Below are positions 27,919 to 36,863 of a stretch of 64,000 nt of DNA, piece by piece. Below the pieces are notes generated by a model that did no database searches, had not been told where the DNA came from, and saw only the letters and a list, made by a program, of their open reading frames with translations. The stretch covers positions 62,001-126,000 of the forward strand of contig JAKLJP010000007.1 of the NCBI GenBank assembly GCA_023151115.1. Reading direction: 5' to 3'. Origin of the DNA: Anaerolineae bacterium. GTDB taxonomy: Bacteria; Chloroflexota; Anaerolineae; 4572-78; J111. Position 1 is the stretch's first letter, and each line of letters opens with the position of its first letter. Position numbers and translations under genes: made by a program.

Positions 27919-30375
27919 ATGACCAAGCTTATCACCATTGACCCCACCGAAGTCCGGCAGCGTACGGTGCTCAAAAGCCGGGAAATTCCGATCAATGCCT
28001 ACGTGTCCGACCCCAAGCAGGAGGCTGAAAAATATGGTCGGGACAATTTGGTGCGGATATACCGGGATATGGTCTATATCCGCGAATTTGAGACGATGTT
28101 GGATCGGATTAAAAAGGAAGGCGTTTATGAAGGGATTGAATATAACCACAAGGGGCCGGCCCATCTCTCAATTGGCCAGGAGTCGGCGGCGGTGGGTCAG
28201 GCCTATCACCTCACCCCCGACGACTTTATCTTTGGCTCCCACCGCAGCCACGGCGAAATTTTGGCCAAAAGCCTGTCGGCCATTGAAAAGCTGAGCGAGG
28301 CTGAACTGACCAACATTATGGAAACATACATGGGCGGGGCTGCCCTGCGGGTGGTCGAAAAGTTTAGTCCGGCCACTATCAAGGATTTAGCCATCAATTA
28401 CACCCTCTACGGCACGCTGGCCGAAATTTTTGGCCGGGCCACCGGCTTTAACAAAGGGATGGGCGGCTCGATGCACGCCTTTTTCCCGCCCTTTGGGGTG
28501 ATGCCCAACAACGCCATCGTCGGCGGTTCGGGCGATATTGCCGTCGGCGCGGCCCTATTCAAGCGGGTCAACCGAAGGCCGGGAATTGTAATTGCCAACA
28601 TCGGCGATGCCTCGATGGGCTGTGGGCCGGTGTGGGAGGGGATGATGTTTGCGGCCATGGACCAGTACCGCACCCTCTGGCCGGAAGATATCGGCGGCAG
28701 TCCACCCATGCTCTTTAATTTTATGAACAATTTTTACGGTATGGGCGGCCAGCCCAAAGGCGAGACGATGGGCTTTGACATTTTGGCCCGCGTTGGTTTG
28801 GGGGTCAACCCGGAGGCTATGCACGCGGAACGGGTAGACGGTTACAATCCCCTGGCTGTGGCCGATGCGATTGAACGCAAGCGCAAAATTCTGGAGGCAG
28901 GCCAGGGGCCGGTCTTGCTGGATACGGTCACTTACCGCTTCTCCGGCCACTCTCCCTCCGATGCTTCCTCGTACCGCGATAAAACCGAGGTTGACCTGTG
29001 GCGGCAGCAAGATGCGATTGTTAATTACCGGCAGTATCTCCTCGATAACGGCCACGCCGATGAGGAACAGCTTGACAGTTTCACCGTTGACATTACCGAC
29101 CGGCTGATCAAAGTGGTTCGGGCAGCGGTGTCGCTGGAGCTTTCGCCTCGGGTCAATACGACAGTGGACACCATCGGCCAGATGATGTTTTCCAATCAAT
29201 TCAAAGACCGCCTGGCCGATGGGACGCCGGAAGTGCTGATGCCCAAGGCAGAAAGCCGCCTGAAAGTGACCCACGAGAAGTTCCGCTTTGGGCTGGATAA
29301 CGGCAAACCTTTGCCCAAGCTCAAAACCCTGACCTACGCCGAGGCGCTATTTGAAGCGATGATCCACCGTTTTTACGAAGACCCGACAATGGTGGCCTAC
29401 GGCGAGGAAAACCGGGATTGGGGCGGCGCGTTCAGCGTCTATCGCGGCCTGACCGAGTGCCTACCCTATCACCGCCTGTTCAACTCGCCCATCTCCGAGG
29501 GAGCGATTGTCGGCACAGCGGTTGGTTACGCCCTGTCCGGGGGCCGCGTGGTGGCCGAATTGATGTATTGTGACTTTATGGGCCGGGCGGGCGATGAAAT
29601 TTTCAACCAGATGGCCAAGTGGCAGGCGATGTCGGCCAACGTGCTGCAAATGCCGCTGGTGCTGCGGGTGTCGGTTGGCTCAAAATACGGGGCGCAGCAC
29701 TCGCAGGATTGGACGGCGATGGTGGCGCACGTACCGGGTTTAAAGGTGATGTTCCCGGCCACGCCCTACGACGCCAAAGGCATGCTCAACCTGGCCCTGC
29801 GCGGCACCGATCCGGTCATCTTTTTTGAAAGCCAGCGCCTCTACGCCGAGCCGGAAATTTTGGTCGAGGGCGGCGTGCCGGTGGAATATTACGAAGTCGA
29901 AATGGGCGAGCCGGCCCTGCGGCGCAGCGGCAAAGACCTGACGATGGTCACAGTTGGGGCGACTCTTTATCGCGCAATAGAAGCCGCCCAGGAATTGGAA
30001 GAAAAATACGGTTTGACCTCTGACGTGATTGACGCCCGCTTTATCAACCCGCTCAATTACGACAAAATCATCGAGTCGGTCAAAAAGACGGGCCGGGTGG
30101 TGCTGGCCTCGGACGCCTGCGAGCGGGGGTCTTTCCTGCACACGATGGCTTCCAACATCAGCCAACTGGCCTTCGATTACCTGGACGGCCCGGTGACAGT
30201 TGTCGGCGCGCGCAACTGGATCACTCCGGCGGCAGAATTGGAAGAAGCCTTCTTCCCCCAGAAAGAATGGATTATTGACACCATCCACGAGCGGTTGCTC
30301 CCTCTGCCCGGCTACCAGGTAACAACGGTTCAAACCAACGATGAGATTTTGCGGCGGAATCGGTTGGGGGTTTAA
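27919..30375 (+). CDS. thiamine-dependent 2-oxoacid dehydrogenase E1, alpha and beta fused
   Basis: 818 residues in one chain. The alpha-like half (about 1-440) carries the thiamine-diphosphate region [14 protein letters not shown]...[11 protein letters not shown]; the beta-like half (about 465-818) carries [39 protein letters not shown] and the C-terminal [16 protein letters not shown]. It decarboxylates a 2-oxoacid (pyruvate, branched-chain oxoacid or an acetoin-like substrate) and acylates the E2 lipoyl group. Fused alpha-beta E1 of this kind occurs in several phyla including Chloroflexota. AAGGATAACATC precedes the ATG. Exact substrate unclear. Confidence 0.92.
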   Translation: MTKLITIDPTEVRQRTVLKSREIPINAYVSDPKQEAEKYGRDNLVRIYRDMVYIREFETMLDRIKKEGVYEGIEYNHKGPAHLSIGQESAAVGQAYHLTPDDFIFGSHRSHGEILAKSLSAIEKLSEAELTNIMETYMGGAALRVVEKFSPATIKDLAINYTLYGTLAEIFGRATGFNKGMGGSMHAFFPPFGVMPNNAIVGGSGDIAVGAALFKRVNRRPGIVIANIGDASMGCGPVWEGMMFAAMDQYRTLWPEDIGGSPPMLFNFMNNFYGMGGQPKGETMGFDILARVGLGVNPEAMHAERVDGYNPLAVADAIERKRKILEAGQGPVLLDTVTYRFSGHSPSDASSYRDKTEVDLWRQQDAIVNYRQYLLDNGHADEEQLDSFTVDITDRLIKVVRAAVSLELSPRVNTTVDTIGQMMFSNQFKDRLADGTPEVLMPKAESRLKVTHEKFRFGLDNGKPLPKLKTLTYAEALFEAMIHRFYEDPTMVAYGEENRDWGGAFSVYRGLTECLPYHRLFNSPISEGAIVGTAVGYALSGGRVVAELMYCDFMGRAGDEIFNQMAKWQAMSANVLQMPLVLRVSVGSKYGAQHSQDWTAMVAHVPGLKVMFPATPYDAKGMLNLALRGTDPVIFFESQRLYAEPEILVEGGVPVEYYEVEMGEPALRRSGKDLTMVTVGATLYRAIEAAQELEEKYGLTSDVIDARFINPLNYDKIIESVKKTGRVVLASDACERGSFLHTMASNISQLAFDYLDGPVTVVGARNWITPAAELEEAFFPQKEWIIDTIHERLLPLPGYQVTTVQTNDEILRRNRLGV

Positions 30376-30396
30376 CTCTAACGCTTTGTAGTTTTG

Positions 30397-30430
30397 GAAA
30401 CCCGTTTTCTTTGTGAAAACGGGTTTCTTT
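30397..30430 (+). terminator. terminator hairpin after E1
   Basis: GAAACCCGTTTTC, a 4-base loop and GAAAACGGGTTTC make a perfect 13-bp stem followed by TTTCTTT. It begins 22 bases after the E1 stop. A near-copy lies at 32320-32355. Confidence 0.88.
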
Positions 30431-30489
30431 CTTTAAAGCTTGTGAATTTGGCTGTTTAAAGTAGACATTGTCAGAATTAAGCCTGGCTA

Positions 30490-30590
30490 TGTCATTTCGA
30501 GCGACGAAGGAGCGAGAAATCTCCTCGGAGTCACACTTTAGTACAAATTTGAGGGATTCCTCGCTCTGCTCCGCTTCACTCGGAATGACA
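30490..30590. repeat. TGTCATTTCGA-type palindromic repeat
   Basis: TGTCATTTCGAGCGACGAAG...GAGAAATCTCC on the left pairs with GGGATTCCTCGCTC...CGGAATGACA on the right. It lies just upstream of the ATPase-nuclease pair. Confidence 0.85.
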
Positions 30591-30663
30591 TGAGACCTTG
30601 ATTTTAATTTCTGCTAAACTCTTGTATAATCCGTAAAAAGGTTAGTAACAGTAGGATTAGCTC

Positions 30664-31764
30664 ATGCCAGACTCATTACCCAAAGCGCAACGTCTGTCTC
30701 TTGAAAATTTTACCGCCTTTGAAAAGGCCACCTTTGATTTTTGCCCCGGCATCAATGTGTTGATTGGCGCAAATGCGACGGGTAAATCGCATGTGATGAA
30801 GGTGATTTATACCCTGCTTAAAATACCTGAGATAGTCTACCAGCGAGAAACAACTTCTCAGTATAAAGTTGAAACTATCCATTCTAAACTTAGAGGTATT
30901 TTCCAATCCACTGTAAATGAAGTTATTCGTTATGGTAAATTAGAAGCATTTGTTGGCTTAGACTATGGAGATATGAATGTTGGACTCACTATAGAACGGG
31001 AATATAACTTTGGGTTGGAGGGTCAAGCACTACCGGAATATACTCCTATAGGAAGTATCCCTAACCCATTCTCGTTGCTTTATCTACCAGCTCAAGAGTT
31101 CCTATCAATTAACGAAGGTTTCATTGCAGCTTACAGCAAACGGGAATTGCCTTATGATGAAACATATTACGACCTCAGTATAGCTTTAAATGCCTTGCCT
31201 CTGCGTAAAGACAAACTGGCTGAGGTGCAAGACGGCATTATGTTTTTGCGAAAAATTATCGCTGGCGAACAAGCAGAAGAGAATGAGGTTGTCACCCAAG
31301 AAAACGGGCGATTTAAGTTCTCCCTGCCAGAGGGAGAGTTGGATGTCCATCTCGTGGCCGAAGGATACCGCAAAATTGCCACGCTCTATTATTTGCTGCG
31401 GAATGGCTCTCTGACCAAAGACAGCATTTTGTTGTGGGATGAACCGGAAGCGAATCTCAATCCCAAATTAGTGGTTGAAGTGGCCAAAGTGCTACAAATG
31501 TTGGCTAAGGCAGGGATGCAAATCTTCATCACCACCCACGATTATCTGCTCAGCCACGAACTTTCTTTATTAGCCGAATATCCATCAGAGAACGGCGTAG
31601 ATATTAAATTCTTTGCCTTGCACAAGCCGAATAGAACAGCCGGGGTTCTGGTTGAGGCGGGCCAAACCCTGGCCGAAATTGAGCATAACCCCATCCTGGA
31701 GGAATTTGCGGCTCATTATGACCGCGAGTCGGCGTTGTTTCAGCAAACTGAGCCGGTCCAATGA
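30664..31764 (+). CDS. small AAA/ABC-type ATPase, OLD/RecF-like
   Basis: 366 residues. The N-terminus LSLENFTAFEKATFDFCPGI leads to Walker A GANATGKS (35-42). Walker B is ILLWDEPEAN (Asp259-Glu260), and an H-loop-like His follows in IFITTHDYLLSHEL. A signature-like AEGYRKIATLYYLL lies before Walker B. This layout is that of stand-alone SMC/OLD-like ATPases found in anti-phage and repair modules. The base composition is visibly AT-richer than the neighbours, suggesting transfer. It overlaps the next gene by four bases, so the two proteins probably act together. The exact family is not assigned. Confidence 0.85.
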   Translation: MPDSLPKAQRLSLENFTAFEKATFDFCPGINVLIGANATGKSHVMKVIYTLLKIPEIVYQRETTSQYKVETIHSKLRGIFQSTVNEVIRYGKLEAFVGLDYGDMNVGLTIEREYNFGLEGQALPEYTPIGSIPNPFSLLYLPAQEFLSINEGFIAAYSKRELPYDETYYDLSIALNALPLRKDKLAEVQDGIMFLRKIIAGEQAEENEVVTQENGRFKFSLPEGELDVHLVAEGYRKIATLYYLLRNGSLTKDSILLWDEPEANLNPKLVVEVAKVLQMLAKAGMQIFITTHDYLLSHELSLLAEYPSENGVDIKFFALHKPNRTAGVLVEAGQTLAEIEHNPILEEFAAHYDRESALFQQTEPVQ

Positions 31765-32303
31765 CGAGAATTGAGGAAGGGTTCCTGGCTTTTGACTTTG
31801 ATAACCGCTGGCGCGTCTTTAAACTCGATGACCATCGTGATTATCGAGAACGGATAGGCAAACTCGAGGAGACTAAAGCTGTAGATTTTCTGGCTATTTT
31901 GGACGAAAGAGAACTATACCTGATTGAAATTAAAGATTTCCGGGGGCATCGAATTGAAAATAGGGATAGACTTTTGAGAGGAGAACTGGCCGTAGAAGTG
32001 GCGCAAAAAGTGCGTGATTCCCTGGCTTGTATGATTGGCGCTCATCATACTTCAACTCTGACCGAACATTGGGAACCTTATATCCGGTTCCTTTGCAACA
32101 GACAGGGAAGTATCAAAATTGTTTTGTGGCTGGAAGAAGACTTGCCTCCACCCCATCCTCGCTTGAGACAAAAAGCTAAAGCCTCGGTTGAAACCAATGT
32201 CTTTAAGCAAAAACTGATCTGGTTGACCTCGCGAGTACTGGTTTGCGGTAGGGATAAGGAAGGTTTACCGGGTGTGCAAGTCAGCAATTTGCCCCGGACG
32301 TAG
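31761..32303 (+). CDS. PD-(D/E)XK nuclease-like protein coupled to the ATPase
   Basis: 180 residues, no full-length match that I recognise. Residues 40-60 read AVDFLAILDERELYLIEIKD: an Asp (42), a short strand, then E-I-K (56-58), the pattern of the PD-(D/E)XK nuclease core. A later helix EVAQKVRDSLACMIGAH fits that fold. It starts inside the stop of the ATPase gene (ATGA), and the pair sits alone between two related terminator hairpins. I infer a nuclease or DNA-binding effector controlled by the ATPase. It could instead be a catalytically inactive member. Confidence 0.7.
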   Translation: MTRIEEGFLAFDFDNRWRVFKLDDHRDYRERIGKLEETKAVDFLAILDERELYLIEIKDFRGHRIENRDRLLRGELAVEVAQKVRDSLACMIGAHHTSTLTEHWEPYIRFLCNRQGSIKIVLWLEEDLPPPHPRLRQKAKASVETNVFKQKLIWLTSRVLVCGRDKEGLPGVQVSNLPRT

Positions 32304-32319
32304 CTCTCCGCTCTATTTG

Positions 32320-32355
32320 GAGACCGGTTTTCACCGAGAAAGCGGGTTTCTTTTT
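32320..32355 (+). terminator. terminator hairpin after the nuclease-like gene
   Basis: GAGACCGGTTTTC pairs with GAAAGCGGGTTTC (a few mismatches), followed by TTTTT. It closely resembles the hairpin at 30397, so the ATPase-nuclease cassette is bracketed by two related hairpins. Confidence 0.75.
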
Positions 32356-32372
32356 GGTAAAGCATGATGAAT

Positions 32373-33362
32373 TTACCCGTCTAAAACAGCAAGCAACTCA
32401 TCCGTAGACCGAATCAACGCCTCGCGCAGCGGCAGCGGGTTCAAGCCGGCCTGCTCCATGCCCAACAGCACGCCGCCGACCACCGGCGGCACAGTCAGGC
32501 GGACCAGTCGCGCTCCGGGAGCAACAGTGTGAATGGTTTGGCGCATGGTTTCGCCGATGAGCGGGCTGCCGTTGTAAAAGCTGCCGGCCAGCACCACGTC
32601 GAAATCCAGGGCCTCAAAATTCAACTGGCGAATCACCCCCATCGCCAGACTGCCCAACTCCTGCCCGGCCCAGCGAACCAACTCAAGCGCCACCAGGTCG
32701 CCTTCCGCCGCCACCTGAAAAACCACCGGCGCTCCCGCCGCCGACAGCTTATAGCGCCCCCGGCTCAACCCTTCGAGCAAATCTTCCAGGTTTTGCGCTC
32801 CGGCCCACTTGATGAAAGCCGGAGTCAGGCGCGTGGCCGGGCCGCGCCGGGTCCACTCGGCGGCTACGGCGTGGATGGCCTTGCAGACCAGTTCGTGCCC
32901 GCCGGATGCTTCACCAAAAAGGTGGCTAAAGCCGGTCATACGCCCTAGCCGCCGCTGGCGATCCCACCCCCAGCAATTGCAACTGGTCCCGGCCACAACT
33001 GCCACCCCCCAACCTTCCGCTGCCCCGGCCAGCAGCCCAATCAAGGCATCGTTGACCAGTTCCAGCGGGGTAGCGCCCAATTGAAGGGTTTGCAGTGTTT
33101 GCAAAATCGGTTCGCGCTGCGAGGGCCAGTCATACCCGGCGATGCCAAACCCCGCCCCGGCAATTTGGCGGATCGAAATTCCTGCCCCGGTGAGAGCCTG
33201 CTGCACAATCTCTTGCAGCACTCCGGCCAGGCCATCGTGACCCACGGAGTCAGGGTTGCCGGAGCCGCCCCGGCCAAACCCCAGCGCCCGGCCCGTCTCG
33301 TCGGCAATCAAAGCGTGGCTTTTGGTCGCGCCGGTATCAATTCCAAGAAAATAACGGGGCAT
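32373..33362 (-). CDS. BadF/BadG-type sugar kinase (N-acetylglucosamine kinase-like)
   Basis: 329 residues from the ATG preceded by CCGGAGATCTATC; a longer frame would run into the neighbouring PAS gene. The actin-like ATPase fold shows phosphate-1 loop YFLGIDTGATKSHALIADETG, VAGTSCNCWGWD (phosphate 2) and the C-terminal DVVLAGSFYNGSPL. The family includes GlcNAc kinases and glucosamine kinases as well as the 2-hydroxyacyl-dehydratase activators; there is no activator CxxC cluster here, favouring a sugar kinase. It is last in a minus-strand group of sugar genes. The exact sugar is unknown. Confidence 0.85.
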   Translation of the reverse strand: MPRYFLGIDTGATKSHALIADETGRALGFGRGGSGNPDSVGHDGLAGVLQEIVQQALTGAGISIRQIAGAGFGIAGYDWPSQREPILQTLQTLQLGATPLELVNDALIGLLAGAAEGWGVAVVAGTSCNCWGWDRQRRLGRMTGFSHLFGEASGGHELVCKAIHAVAAEWTRRGPATRLTPAFIKWAGAQNLEDLLEGLSRGRYKLSAAGAPVVFQVAAEGDLVALELVRWAGQELGSLAMGVIRQLNFEALDFDVVLAGSFYNGSPLIGETMRQTIHTVAPGARLVRLTVPPVVGGVLLGMEQAGLNPLPLREALIRSTDELLAVLDG

Positions 33363-33384
33363 GATAGATCTCCGGGAAAAAGCC

Positions 33385-34212
33385 TCATCGTTCCAGCTTC
33401 GCATCCTGAGAATAAAAGTCTGGATACAATTTGCGGATGCAATCTGGGCAAATCCCGTGGCTAAAATCTGCTTCGGAATGATCCATAATATACTCTTCTA
33501 CCTGGCGCCAGTAGCCGCCATCATCTCGAATTTTTTTGCAGGAAGCGCAAATTGGCAGCAGGCCGGTCAACGTTTTTACTCGGCTGAGCGCCTCTTGAAG
33601 TTGGAGGATGATTTGCTCTTTCTCGGCTTCGGCTTTGCGACGCTCCTCCATTTCTGCTTGCAATTTTAGATAAGCTTCCTGCAAATCTTTGGTGCGCGCT
33701 ACCACCAACTCTTCCAATTTTTCTCGATGCCGTAATAACTCTGCCTGGTCCTGTTTGAACTGGGTTACATCTTCGTAGATAAAAACCGCGCCGATAATTT
33801 TGTCGCCTTGCTTGATCGGTACGCCTCGGACAATAGCATAGCCATTTGTTTTCCCACCACTGGTGAAGGGAAAAAAAACCTCCTCCTCCAGTGTCTCGCC
33901 TGCCAGAACCCGTTTAAATTTTTCAACCAATCCGGCTTGAATAATACTGGGGCGAGTCCAAATATATTGGCCCAAGTAATCCGCTTTGGTGGTTTTACCC
34001 ATGCCCAGATGTTTGATATGGTAAGGATTAACTTCAATGATAATCCCGTTGGCATCCACCATCTGGATCGAGATGGGGACCGTCTCAAAGATTGTTTTAT
34101 ACCGTTCGGCAGCCTCCCGCAGCCGCTCAAGCTCTTGTTTGAGGTCAAGATTCTGTTTTTCTAAATCTTCAATTCGTTGCCTGAGTTCGTCAGGTGTACG
34201 TTCAGAGTCCAT
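33385..34212 (-). CDS. PAS-domain signalling protein with C-terminal cysteine motif
   Basis: 275 residues from an ATG preceded by TGAGAATTTTG. A leading coiled coil (about 1-40) precedes a PAS/PAC domain (about 40-160; VPISIQMVDANGIIIEVNP, GDKIIGAVFIYEDVTQF). A second coiled coil (170-225) leads to a tail LLPICASCKKIRDDGGYW...SHGICPDCIRKLYPDF. That tail, with two C-x2-C pairs, commonly ends PAS or receiver proteins of this type. There is no kinase or cyclase domain, so it is a sensor or adaptor. It interrupts a sugar operon on the same strand. Confidence 0.85.
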   Translation of the reverse strand: MDSERTPDELRQRIEDLEKQNLDLKQELERLREAAERYKTIFETVPISIQMVDANGIIIEVNPYHIKHLGMGKTTKADYLGQYIWTRPSIIQAGLVEKFKRVLAGETLEEEVFFPFTSGGKTNGYAIVRGVPIKQGDKIIGAVFIYEDVTQFKQDQAELLRHREKLEELVVARTKDLQEAYLKLQAEMEERRKAEAEKEQIILQLQEALSRVKTLTGLLPICASCKKIRDDGGYWRQVEEYIMDHSEADFSHGICPDCIRKLYPDFYSQDAKLER

Positions 34213-34256
34213 CAAAATTCTCAATTAATTCAACTTCAAAAACCAGAATCTATGGC

Positions 34257-34337
34257 TCCAAATTTGAGGAGCCAGCACGCCCACGTGCGGCGGTGTTCGG
34301 CACGTGGGCGTGCCTCACTCCTCGGAAAATTGGATCT
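34257..34337. repeat. CACGTGGGCGTG palindromic element, copy 1
   Basis: Ends TCCAAATTTGAGGA and TCCTCGGAAAATTGGA are near-inverted copies; the inner stem is GCACGCCCACGTGC against GCACGTGGGCGTGC. A second copy in reverse orientation lies at 48544-48637, with a different central loop. Confidence 0.85.
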
Positions 34338-35655
34338 ACTGAGAATGGCTTTTATCCCAAAACTGCGGTAAATAAACCCGATTTGTCCCCAGCATATCAT
34401 CCAATACGGTTTGCACCCGGTCGGCGGAGGGGCCGAGGGGATGGACCAGCAGAGCCTGGTAGGCTGCCTCCCGGTCACCGTGGACGGCAGCCTCGACGGT
34501 CAGGATTTCGTAGGATTTAACTTGAGCCAGCAGCCCAAAGCAGACCGGAGGCAGCGGCTCGGCGGGCAAGGGATGAATCCCGGCGGAGTCCACCCGCGCC
34601 GGCATTTCTAGCACCCACTCTTCCGGCCAGCCGGGGACAGCGCCATTGTGCCGCACGTTGACCACGTGGGTTTCGCCCAGGTTGTTGTAATGGGCGTTGA
34701 GCAGTTGCGTCGCCACCGTCGAGTAGTAGGCCCCGCCGCGCTGCATCAAGCCTGCCGGCGGTTCGTTCCGTTCCGGCTCGGCGTACTGTTGGAGCAACTC
34801 TTCTTCAATCGCCATCACCGCCTCGGCCCGCGAGGGCGGCCACTTTTGCTGTTCGGCCAGTTTTTGCTTGGTGTAGTAGAAGTAACGCAGATAATAGTTG
34901 GGAATCATGCGCAGCGACTCGACCGTGCGCGGGTCAAAATCCGGGGCATATTCGGAACTGGGGCGGGTTTTCAGGCCGGCCAGGAAGCGGGATAACACTT
35001 GCGGCCAGATTTCTTCACCATCCAAAGTAAAGCCGCGATGCCAGGAGAGATGGTTAAGACCCAGTGTGTTCAACTCGGCCCGCGCCGGGTCAATTGGCCG
35101 GCCCTGCTCCTTTTCCAGTTCCTCCAGAATTTCCATTTTCATGTGAATCGGCGCATTGCAGACGCCCACAGCGGGCACATGGGGCGCGTAACGATTGAGC
35201 GCCTCGGTGACCAGCCCGGCCGGGTTGGTAAAGTTGACCAGCAGCGCCCCGCGAGCCAGGTCACGGATATCGGCGGCAATCTTGAGGATCACCGGGATGG
35301 TCCGCAGGGCCTTAGCCATCCCGCCGACGCCGGTGGTTTCCTGCCCAATCAGGCCGTGCCGGTGGCCCAGGTATTCGTCCTCGCGCCGGGCCTGCATCCC
35401 ACCGACCCGCAGTTGGGTGGTCACGTAGCTGGCTCCGGCGACAGCTTGGCGCTGGTCGGTGGTCAGATGAACCGAAAAAGGCGCGCCCTTGGCCTCGACC
35501 ATGCGTTGGGCAAAGCGGCCCACCACGTCCAACCGCTCCTGAGAAATGTCCATCAGCCACAATTCGGTCAGGGGAAAGGTAGCAATGCGCTCCAAAAAAC
35601 CATTAATCAATTCAGGGGTGTAAGTGGAACCACCCCCGATGACGGCAACTTTCAT
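34336..35655 (-). CDS. glycoside hydrolase family 4 (6-phospho-beta-glucosidase-like)
   Basis: 439 residues of the NAD- and Mn-dependent GH4 family. The N-terminal dinucleotide fold is MKVAVIGGGSTYTPELINGF; the family Cys-metal region is VGVCNAPIHMKMEI and NHLSWHRGFTLDG. These enzymes cleave glycosides by a redox mechanism; the sequence pattern fits the 6-phospho-beta-glucosidase branch. The next genes downstream and upstream on the strand are a sugar kinase and two sugar dehydrogenases. No PTS gene is visible, so whether the substrate is phosphorylated is uncertain. Confidence 0.9.
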   Translation of the reverse strand: MKVAVIGGGSTYTPELINGFLERIATFPLTELWLMDISQERLDVVGRFAQRMVEAKGAPFSVHLTTDQRQAVAGASYVTTQLRVGGMQARREDEYLGHRHGLIGQETTGVGGMAKALRTIPVILKIAADIRDLARGALLVNFTNPAGLVTEALNRYAPHVPAVGVCNAPIHMKMEILEELEKEQGRPIDPARAELNTLGLNHLSWHRGFTLDGEEIWPQVLSRFLAGLKTRPSSEYAPDFDPRTVESLRMIPNYYLRYFYYTKQKLAEQQKWPPSRAEAVMAIEEELLQQYAEPERNEPPAGLMQRGGAYYSTVATQLLNAHYNNLGETHVVNVRHNGAVPGWPEEWVLEMPARVDSAGIHPLPAEPLPPVCFGLLAQVKSYEILTVEAAVHGDREAAYQALLVHPLGPSADRVQTVLDDMLGTNRVYLPQFWDKSHSQ

Positions 35656-35671
35656 AAATCCTCCAAACTTA

Positions 35672-35740
35672 AAGCAAAGGAACTGAGAGAACTAAAGGAA
35701 CTCAGGGGAACTTTTTTTACCTAAGTTCCCTCAGTTCCAT
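35672..35740. repeat. GGAACTC-word inverted repeat
   Basis: GGAACTGAGAGAACTAAAGG and GGAACTCAGGGGAACT pair with AAGTTCCCTCAGTTCC. It fills the spacer between the MDR dehydrogenase and GH4 genes; same word as 2694-2762. Confidence 0.75.
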
Positions 35741-36750
35741 TAAATCAAACTCCAATCAAAAATTACCCCAATTGCCGCCGAACGGTCGCGCCGGAGGTTG
35801 TCGTATACTTGGGGCGCATCGAGGGGGGAGTAGCGGTGAGTCACCAAATCGGACACGCGCATGCGGCCCTGCAACAAATAGTCAAAAAACAGGGCGGCCA
35901 TTTCCTGGGCGCTCCATGGATTAAAGTCCGAAGCCTCGTCGGGGCGGGCGGTGGCATGGATGCCGAGAATGGCAATCGAGTTGCTGACCACGCCCGGCCC
36001 CAAATACTGCTGGGTTGGGGTGGGCGTGTCGCCCAGCAGTACCACCCGCCCCAGCCGGCGCAACAACTGGATGGCCGGGACCAGCACCGGCGGATGGCCG
36101 GTGATGTCAAAAACCACGTCAAGCATACGACCGCCGGTAATTTTTTCAATCTCCGGGCGGGCGCTGGCGACATCCAGGGCCAGGGTGTGGGTTGCGCCGT
36201 GTACTTTGGCCGCATCCAGGCGGCTCTGCGCGGGGTCAATAGCAATGATCTTTCGCGCCCCGGCTACGGCCAGGTATTGCGTAACCAGTTGGCCGAGCAT
36301 GCCCAGGCCAATCACCCCCACCGTTTCACCCAGTTGAAGCTGCGCCCGGCGCACCCCCAGTTGGGTGGTGCAGGCCAGTACCGACCAGGTGGCTTCTTCG
36401 GCGCTGACGCCTGCGGGGATGGGGTGCAGTTGCCGGGGGGGAGCTTTGAAGAACTGCTGGTGCTCAATCCAGCCGGCCACCCGGTCGCCTTCCTGCAAAC
36501 CCGTCACTCCCTTGCCTACGGCGACCACCCGCGCTGCCATACTGTAACCCGGCCGAAACGGATAGTTGACCCAGGCGGCCCAATTCGTCCCCGGATCGAA
36601 AATCCCGCGCAGGCAGTAACTTTCCGTGCCAATACTGATGAGCGATTTTTCAGCAGCGCACAGCACCTCACCTGCTGCGGGGGGAGTCAGGGTTTCCTCG
36701 CGCACTTCAATCTTGTTTGGTTCAGGAAAGACGACGTAGAGCGATTTCAT
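35740..36750 (-). CDS. MDR-family dehydrogenase without evident catalytic zinc site
   Basis: 336 residues of the medium-chain dehydrogenase superfamily. The cofactor turn is VGVIGLGMLGQLVTQYL, and VLLGDTPTP is the usual later strand. The N-terminal half reads EKSLISIGTESYCLRG, where classical members have the zinc-binding CxxD, and no four-Cys lobe is present. This resembles the BchC/sugar-dehydrogenase-like branch. It probably oxidises or reduces a sugar or cyclitol together with the Gfo/Idh enzyme encoded upstream. Confidence 0.85.
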   Translation of the reverse strand: MKSLYVVFPEPNKIEVREETLTPPAAGEVLCAAEKSLISIGTESYCLRGIFDPGTNWAAWVNYPFRPGYSMAARVVAVGKGVTGLQEGDRVAGWIEHQQFFKAPPRQLHPIPAGVSAEEATWSVLACTTQLGVRRAQLQLGETVGVIGLGMLGQLVTQYLAVAGARKIIAIDPAQSRLDAAKVHGATHTLALDVASARPEIEKITGGRMLDVVFDITGHPPVLVPAIQLLRRLGRVVLLGDTPTPTQQYLGPGVVSNSIAILGIHATARPDEASDFNPWSAQEMAALFFDYLLQGRMRVSDLVTHRYSPLDAPQVYDNLRRDRSAAIGVIFDWSLI

Positions 36751-36797
36751 AGAACCTCACTGAAACCACGAATGGCGAATGGCGACTCTTCATTCCC

Positions 36798-36832
36798 CAT
36801 CTCGTTCCCAAACTGAGTTTGGGAACGAGATG
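36798..36832. repeat. perfect 16-bp-stem hairpin with heptad tail
   Basis: CATCTCGTTCCCAAAC, loop TGA, and the exact complement. It lies between the Gfo/Idh and MDR genes; ATTCACC heptads follow to 36872. Confidence 0.88.
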
Positions 36833-36863
36833 GAGAAGTACTTTTTCATTCACCATTCACCAT

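Noticed and set aside
30676..30906. Antisense small gene at the start of the ATPase
   Set aside because: It is a shadow with no ribosome site.
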